DNA from: Bacillota bacterium
GTDB taxonomy: Bacteria; Bacillota; UBA4882; UBA8346
Assembly: GCA_023394955.1 (NCBI GenBank)
Contig: JAEWZY010000057.1
Coordinates: 1 to 18,059 of the forward strand
DNA length: 18,059 nucleotides
Reading direction: 5' to 3'
Of the stretch, positions 14,525-18,059 are shown in pieces. The notes under the pieces were generated by a model, which was not told the origin of the DNA, made no database searches, and saw only the letters and a program-made list of their open reading frames with translations. The position numbers were made by a program, and so were the translations under genes. Positions within the stretch are counted from its first letter, which is position 1. Every line of letters begins with the position of its first letter.

Positions 14525-16636
14525 ATGCAAAAATGGGAGATGACCTTGGCGGGCCGCCCTTTGACACTTGAATTCGGGCAGGTTGCCAAACAAGCCAATG
14601 CCGCTGTATTGGTCCGTTATGGCGAAAGCGTGGTCTTGGTTACCGCCACCATGGCGAAACAACCCAGGGAAGGAATTGATTTCTTTCCATTACTGGTCGA
14701 TTATGAGGAGAAGCTTTATGCGGTTGGGAAGATTCCCGGCGGGTTTATCAAACGTGAGGGAAGGCCGCCGGAAAGCGCGGTTTTGGCCGCGAGAATGATC
14801 GACCGTCCGATTCGTCCTCTCTTTCCGGAAGGTTTCCGGAATGACGTTCAAGTGGTAGCCACAGTCCTATCGGTGGAGCCGGACAATGAACCAAGTTTAG
14901 TGGCGATGATCGGGGCCTCCGCAGCGCTACATATTTCGGAGATTCCTTTCGCCGAACCAATCGGCGGAGTTAAGGTCGGTAAGATCGACGGACAGTTGAT
15001 CATCAACCCTACTGTCGCCCAAAGTGAAAAAAGCGCTCTTCAGCTGACGGTGGCAGGAACCAAAGACGCGATTATGATGGTCGAAGCCGGCGCTAACGAA
15101 TTATCCGAGGACGAGGCGCTAGAGGCGATCCTCTTCGGGCACGAGACCATTAAAGAAATTACCGCTTTGATCGAGAAAATCAGAGCGGAGGTTGGAAAAC
15201 CAAAGGTGGAAGTGGTTCTCTTCCAACCGAGCCAGGAGATTAATAAAGAGGTCCGGGAATTTGCCACTACCAAGATGGCGTCGGCCATCAAAACCGATGA
15301 AAAGCTGGAAAGAGAAGCCTTAATCGAACAGGTTAAAACGGAGACGGTTGAGCACTTCCAGAACAAGTTGGGGGAGGATTATTCCCAGTCTGAAAAGATG
15401 ATCCGGGAAGTGTTAGATAATATCGTCTATGAGGAAGTTCGCAAGCTGATCGCTGTCGACAAGATCCGTCCCGACGGACGGGGTTTGTCGGAGATCAGGC
15501 CCATCACTTGCGAGGTAGGGCTTTTGCCGCGGACCCACGGCTCCGGGCTGTTCACGAGAGGCCAAACTCAAGTGCTTACAGTTTGTACTTTAGGCCGGGT
15601 CAGCGAGGAGCAGATCTTAGACGGCCTGGGGGAAGAGGATTCGAAGCGTTATATCCACCATTATAATTTCCCCTCTTATAGCGTAGGCGAGGTCCGCCCC
15701 TCCCGGAGCCCGGGACGGCGCGAAATCGGCCATGGGGCCCTTGCCGAACGGGCATTACTACCGGTAATCCCTAGTGAGGAGGATTTTCCGTATACGATCC
15801 GTTTGGTTTCCGAAGTTTTGGAATCCAATGGTTCTTCATCTCAAGCCAGTATCTGCGGGAGCACTTTGTCCCTGATGGATGCCGGTGTGCCGATCCGTAA
15901 ACCCGTAGCCGGTGTGGCAATGGGTTTGCTTAAGGACGGCGAAGACTTTGCGATTCTCACCGATATTCAAGGAATGGAAGATCATTACGGCGATATGGAC
16001 TTTAAAGTAGCCGGCACCAAAGACGGGATCACCGCGCTCCAAATGGACATTAAGATTAAAGGGATTAACCGGGAGATCCTCAAACAGGCGTTGGCCCAGG
16101 CTAAGGAAGGACGGCTTTTCATCTTGGGTAAAATGGCGGAGGTCATCGCCGAACCGCGGAAGGAACTTTCGTCGTATGCGCCCCGGATTATTACCTTTGA
16201 GATCGATCCGGACCGGATCCGGGATGTGATCGGACCGGGCGGCAAGATGATCCGGAAGATCGTGGAGGAGACGGGAGCGGAGATTGATATCGAAGATGAC
16301 GGCCGCGTCTTCATCGCCGCAGTTGACGTCAATGCCGGAACCAAGGCCGAAGAGATGATTCGCCGTTTAACCAGCGATGTGGAGGTCGGCGCGATTTATA
16401 TGGGGAAAGTCACCCGGTTGATGAACTTCGGCGCTTTTGTGGAAGTCTTACCGGGTAAGGAAGGGCTGGTCCATATCTCGCAGTTGGCCAAGGAACGGGT
16501 GGCCAAGGTGGAAGATGTGGTTAGCGTCGGTGACGAGATCATGGTTAAAGTAGTGGAGATCGATAAACAAGGCCGGGTTAATCTGTCCCGGAAAGCGGTG
16601 TTGATCGGTGAAGAACAGCCGGTGGGAGTGAGTTAG
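14525..16636 (+). CDS. pnp: Polyribonucleotide nucleotidyltransferase (PNPase)
   Basis: A 703-aa exoribonuclease that degrades RNA 3' to 5' by phosphorolysis, releasing nucleoside diphosphates, and works as a trimer in RNA turnover. It shows two RNase PH-like domains (about 10-225 and 310-545) around a helical linker. The second, catalytic one contains FTRGQTQVL (about 343-351), RSPGRREIGHGALAERALLP (about 391-410), and the aspartate-bearing DMDFKVAGTKDG (about 488-499). A KH domain (about 555-615, with IGPGGKMIRKI) and an S1 RNA-binding domain (about 620-692) follow, so all five modules are intact. Length is normal for the family. AAGGAGG lies 7 nt before ATG 14525. Its codon use looks more GC-rich than the recombinase gene downstream. 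Confidence 0.98.
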   Translation: MQKWEMTLAGRPLTLEFGQVAKQANAAVLVRYGESVVLVTATMAKQPREGIDFFPLLVDYEEKLYAVGKIPGGFIKREGRPPESAVLAARMIDRPIRPLFPEGFRNDVQVVATVLSVEPDNEPSLVAMIGASAALHISEIPFAEPIGGVKVGKIDGQLIINPTVAQSEKSALQLTVAGTKDAIMMVEAGANELSEDEALEAILFGHETIKEITALIEKIRAEVGKPKVEVVLFQPSQEINKEVREFATTKMASAIKTDEKLEREALIEQVKTETVEHFQNKLGEDYSQSEKMIREVLDNIVYEEVRKLIAVDKIRPDGRGLSEIRPITCEVGLLPRTHGSGLFTRGQTQVLTVCTLGRVSEEQILDGLGEEDSKRYIHHYNFPSYSVGEVRPSRSPGRREIGHGALAERALLPVIPSEEDFPYTIRLVSEVLESNGSSSQASICGSTLSLMDAGVPIRKPVAGVAMGLLKDGEDFAILTDIQGMEDHYGDMDFKVAGTKDGITALQMDIKIKGINREILKQALAQAKEGRLFILGKMAEVIAEPRKELSSYAPRIITFEIDPDRIRDVIGPGGKMIRKIVEETGAEIDIEDDGRVFIAAVDVNAGTKAEEMIRRLTSDVEVGAIYMGKVTRLMNFGAFVEVLPGKEGLVHISQLAKERVAKVEDVVSVGDEIMVKVVEIDKQGRVNLSRKAVLIGEEQPVGVS

Positions 16637-16683
16637 AAATTTGAAGGCTGAAGTTTGAAACTTTAATCTAATCCTACTAGAAC

Positions 16684-16704
16684 ACAGAAGACAGAATACA
16701 GAAG
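16684..16704. repeat. Heptad tandem repeat
   Basis: Three head-to-tail 7-mers, ACAGAAG, ACAGAAT, ACAGAAG, are followed by weaker copies to about 16720. Just upstream (16640-16664) is another simple-looking stretch built from TTTGAA and TGAAG units, including the hairpin AAGTTT-G-AAACTT. It lies between the pnp stop and the terminator, exactly where the housekeeping block ends. Confidence 0.7.
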
Positions 16705-16719
16705 TTAGAAAGACAAAAC

Positions 16720-16746
16720 AACCAACCATCGCGGGTTGGTTTTTTA
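16720..16746 (+). terminator. Terminator after pnp
   Basis: AACCAACC (16720-16727) pairs with GGTTGGTT (16734-16741) around a 6-nt loop, followed by a T-tract (16740-16746). It closes the pnp transcript 84 bp after the stop codon. Confidence 0.88.
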
Positions 16747-16751
16747 TTGGG

Positions 16752-16780
16752 TTGACATCGAATGTGTGTTTGGTTAAAAT
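16752..16780 (+). promoter_or_regulatory. Promoter of the recombinase gene
   Basis: A perfect -35 box TTGACA (16752-16757), a 17-bp spacer, and TAAAAT (16775-16780). This is among the best consensus promoters in the window, unusual for an integrase gene unless it is repressed. The start would be near 16787. Confidence 0.85.
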
Positions 16781-16800
16781 AAAAAGGAGGAAAATTTTTA

Positions 16801-16818
16801 TAATAATGCGAATTATTA
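16801..16818. repeat. Palindrome in the recombinase leader, possible operator
   Basis: TAATAAT (16801-16807) and ATTATTA (16812-16818) are a perfect inverted repeat around GCGA, about 14-31 bases after the predicted transcript start. It could bind a dimeric repressor or the recombinase itself. Confidence 0.45.
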
Positions 16819-16825
16819 GTTGTAA
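16806..16825 (+). repeat. Left copy of an inverted repeat flanking the recombinase gene
   Basis: ATGCGAATTATTAGTTGTAA here matches the reverse complement of 17931-17949 (ATGCGAATTTAGGTTGTAA) at 17 of 20 aligned positions with one gap. The first nine bases are identical. The two copies bracket the recombinase gene. Confidence 0.45.
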
Positions 16826-16843
16826 TTTATGGTGGTGAGATTG

Positions 16844-17941
16844 ATGGCAACAATTTTAATTGAAAAGTTAGGTGAAGACCAGGTTTCAGTAAAATTTGAA
16901 TATCAATCGGAAATAGTTGCTAAAATCAGGACAATTAAGGGGCTTAGTTGGAATATTAAAGATAAGTATTGGATTGCGCCAAACGATGAAAAAATAATCG
17001 AACAAATATTTCAGACTTTGAATAATGAATGTATTTTTATAGATAAGACACTTTGTCGATCCAACATAAGATCTCGCAAAGATAATTTTGAACCTTTTTT
17101 GGTTATGAAAGAATTAGTTCAAGAGTTGACAATAAAAGGATATAGCATTAAGACTCGAAAGGCCTATGAAGGGGTTGTTTGCCGTTTTTTAGATTACTTT
17201 CGTAAAAGTCCTTTAGAGTTGGAAGAAACAGATATTAAAAATTACATTTTATATTTAATCAATGATCTTGGATTATCTCATGAATACATCGATCAAACTA
17301 TCAGCGCCTTAAAATTTTTATATCAAACTGTTTTTCATAAACCCAATATTATTTATAATATTCCAAGGCCGAAAAGGGCGCGGAAATTGCCTGAAGTTTT
17401 AGACCAAACTGAAGTCGTTGACATTTTTAAGAGAGTAACAAATTTGAAACATAGAACGATTTTGGTCTTGGTATACTCGGCCGGTCTTCGAGTTAGTGAA
17501 GTTATTAGGTTAAAACCCAGTGATATAGATTATCAACGTAAATTAATCTATATTCGTCAGGGGAAGGGGGAAAAGGACCGGAGTACGCTTTTATCGAATA
17601 TTGCCGTTGACTTTTTACGTGCTTATATTAAAGAATACCATCCCGATATCTGGCTGTTTCCCGGCATAAAACCTGATCAGCATATTGTAGAACGAACAGC
17701 AGAAAAGATATTTGAGAAAGCTTTTGAAAAGACTGATATAAAGAAAAACGCATCTATTCATACGTTGAGGCATTCATTTGCGACTCATTTGTTGGAAGGA
17801 GGCACTGATTTACGTTATATTCAAGAATTGCTCGGCCATAGCAGTTCGAAGACGACCGAGATTTATACTCATGTTAGTAAACGAAGTATTGCGTCGATCG
17901 AAAGCCCATTAGACAGATTAGTTAAGGATTTTACAACCTAA
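16844..17941 (+). CDS. Tyrosine recombinase/integrase
   Basis: A 365-aa site-specific DNA recombinase. Residues 1-75 form an extra N-terminal module (IKGLSWNIKDKYWIAPND at 31-48) of the sort seen in some Bacteroidetes and Firmicutes integrases. A SAM-like core-binding domain follows (about 83-170, TRKAYEGVVCRFLDYF) and then the catalytic domain (180-365). The full catalytic set is present: Arg216 in SAGLRVSEV, Lys241 in GKGEKDRS, His306 and Arg309 in HTLRHSFATHL, His332 in LLGHSS, and the nucleophile Tyr341 in TEIYTHVS. It lacks the extra insertion of integron integrases, and it is not an obvious XerC/XerD because of the N-terminal module. I choose ATG 16844, with GGTGGTGAG just upstream; ATG 16829 is an in-frame alternative. 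The gene is clearly more AT-rich than pnp and has its own promoter, so it is probably accessory. No cargo or partner gene is visible before the window ends. Confidence 0.92.
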   Translation: MATILIEKLGEDQVSVKFEYQSEIVAKIRTIKGLSWNIKDKYWIAPNDEKIIEQIFQTLNNECIFIDKTLCRSNIRSRKDNFEPFLVMKELVQELTIKGYSIKTRKAYEGVVCRFLDYFRKSPLELEETDIKNYILYLINDLGLSHEYIDQTISALKFLYQTVFHKPNIIYNIPRPKRARKLPEVLDQTEVVDIFKRVTNLKHRTILVLVYSAGLRVSEVIRLKPSDIDYQRKLIYIRQGKGEKDRSTLLSNIAVDFLRAYIKEYHPDIWLFPGIKPDQHIVERTAEKIFEKAFEKTDIKKNASIHTLRHSFATHLLEGGTDLRYIQELLGHSSSKTTEIYTHVSKRSIASIESPLDRLVKDFTT

Positions 17942-17949
17942 ATTCGCAT
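17931..17949 (-). repeat. Right copy of the inverted repeat flanking the recombinase gene
   Basis: This is the inverted partner of 16806-16825. It overlaps the last codons and the stop (17939-17941) of the recombinase gene and runs on into GCATACACGAAA, which recurs downstream. Confidence 0.45.
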
Positions 17950-18034
17950 ACACGAAATACTACGGCTATAATCCACATTATAATATATAAGCGACATAAT
18001 TCGTTTATATAGAAGAGGTTTAGGCATAAACGAA
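17946..18034. repeat. Cluster of short repeats downstream of the recombinase, possible recombination site
   Basis: GCATACACGAAA (17946-17957) recurs as GCATAAACGAAA (18025-18036) with one mismatch. Between them TTCGTTTAT (18000-18008) is the exact inverse of ATAAACGAA (18026-18034), with a 17-nt spacer. So one motif occurs three times in about 90 bp, in mixed orientation, directly after a tyrosine recombinase gene. This arrangement resembles recombinase arm or core sites. No coding frame is evident from 17942 to the end. Confidence 0.4.
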
Positions 18035-18059
18035 ACCGATCGGAAATGCGGTAGATATC

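Noticed and set aside
15040..15366. Long reverse-strand frames inside pnp
   Set aside because: Shadows of a GC-rich, strongly conserved gene on the other strand.
16844..17941. Integron integrase
   Set aside because: The catalytic residues are those of any tyrosine recombinase, and the extra insertion typical of IntI is not seen; no attC-like cassette array is in view.
17942..18059. CRISPR array
   Set aside because: Only three short, partly inverted motif copies with unequal spacing; no regular repeats and spacers.

Overview
This window looks like chromosomal DNA of a Firmicutes (Bacillota), probably a clostridial or deep-branching lineage. The reasons are gene content and order: a phenylalanine T-box in front of pheS-pheT, a SpoU-type methyltransferase just upstream of pheS (as ysgA is in Bacillus), a YqzL-like small protein, zapA followed by cvpA after pheT, and rpsO followed by pnp. 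Promoters are classic sigma-A type (TTGACA/TTGAAA, 17-bp spacer, TAAAAT/TATAAT). Ribosome binding sites are strong GGAGG types, with GTG and TTG starts in use. I cannot place the organism below phylum. A WaaP/KdkA-like kinase and an exported M48 metallopeptidase would fit a diderm Firmicute, but do not prove it. All supported genes are on the + strand.

Layout. Positions 1-620 hold the RNase P RNA gene rnpB with its own promoter and a 3' hairpin. Positions 645-3106 hold an AT-rich sugar/lipopolysaccharide-kinase-like gene, an exported M48 peptidase and a TrmH/SpoU rRNA methyltransferase. Positions 3242-7325 look like one transcription unit: promoter, a 33-aa YqzL-like gene, a Phe T-box with terminator, pheS, pheT and terminator. 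Positions 7503-8403 hold an unrecognised polytopic membrane protein closed by a terminator. Positions 8458-13884 run in one direction: zapA (cell division), a CvpA-type membrane protein fused to a cysteine-rich C-terminal domain, a DUF421/YetF membrane protein, an alkaline-phosphatase-superfamily metalloenzyme, and a large U32 protein of the RlhA type (RNA hydroxylation). Positions 13930-16636 hold rpsO and pnp, each with its own promoter and with a terminator between them. From 16637 the character changes: heptad repeats, a terminator, and an AT-rich tyrosine recombinase with its own strong promoter. This is the one clearly accessory gene, and several related short repeats surround it.

How the genes work together. 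Most of the window serves translation and RNA metabolism: RNase P, PheRS, S15, PNPase, an rRNA methyltransferase and the RlhA-like protein. ZapA and the two membrane proteins CvpA and DUF421 are envelope or division functions. I see no obvious complete new multi-gene system. The observations most worth a second look are the CvpA/cysteine-cluster fusion, the repeats around the recombinase, the RNase P RNA loop that seems to lack the usual GGU, and several candidate structured leader RNAs.
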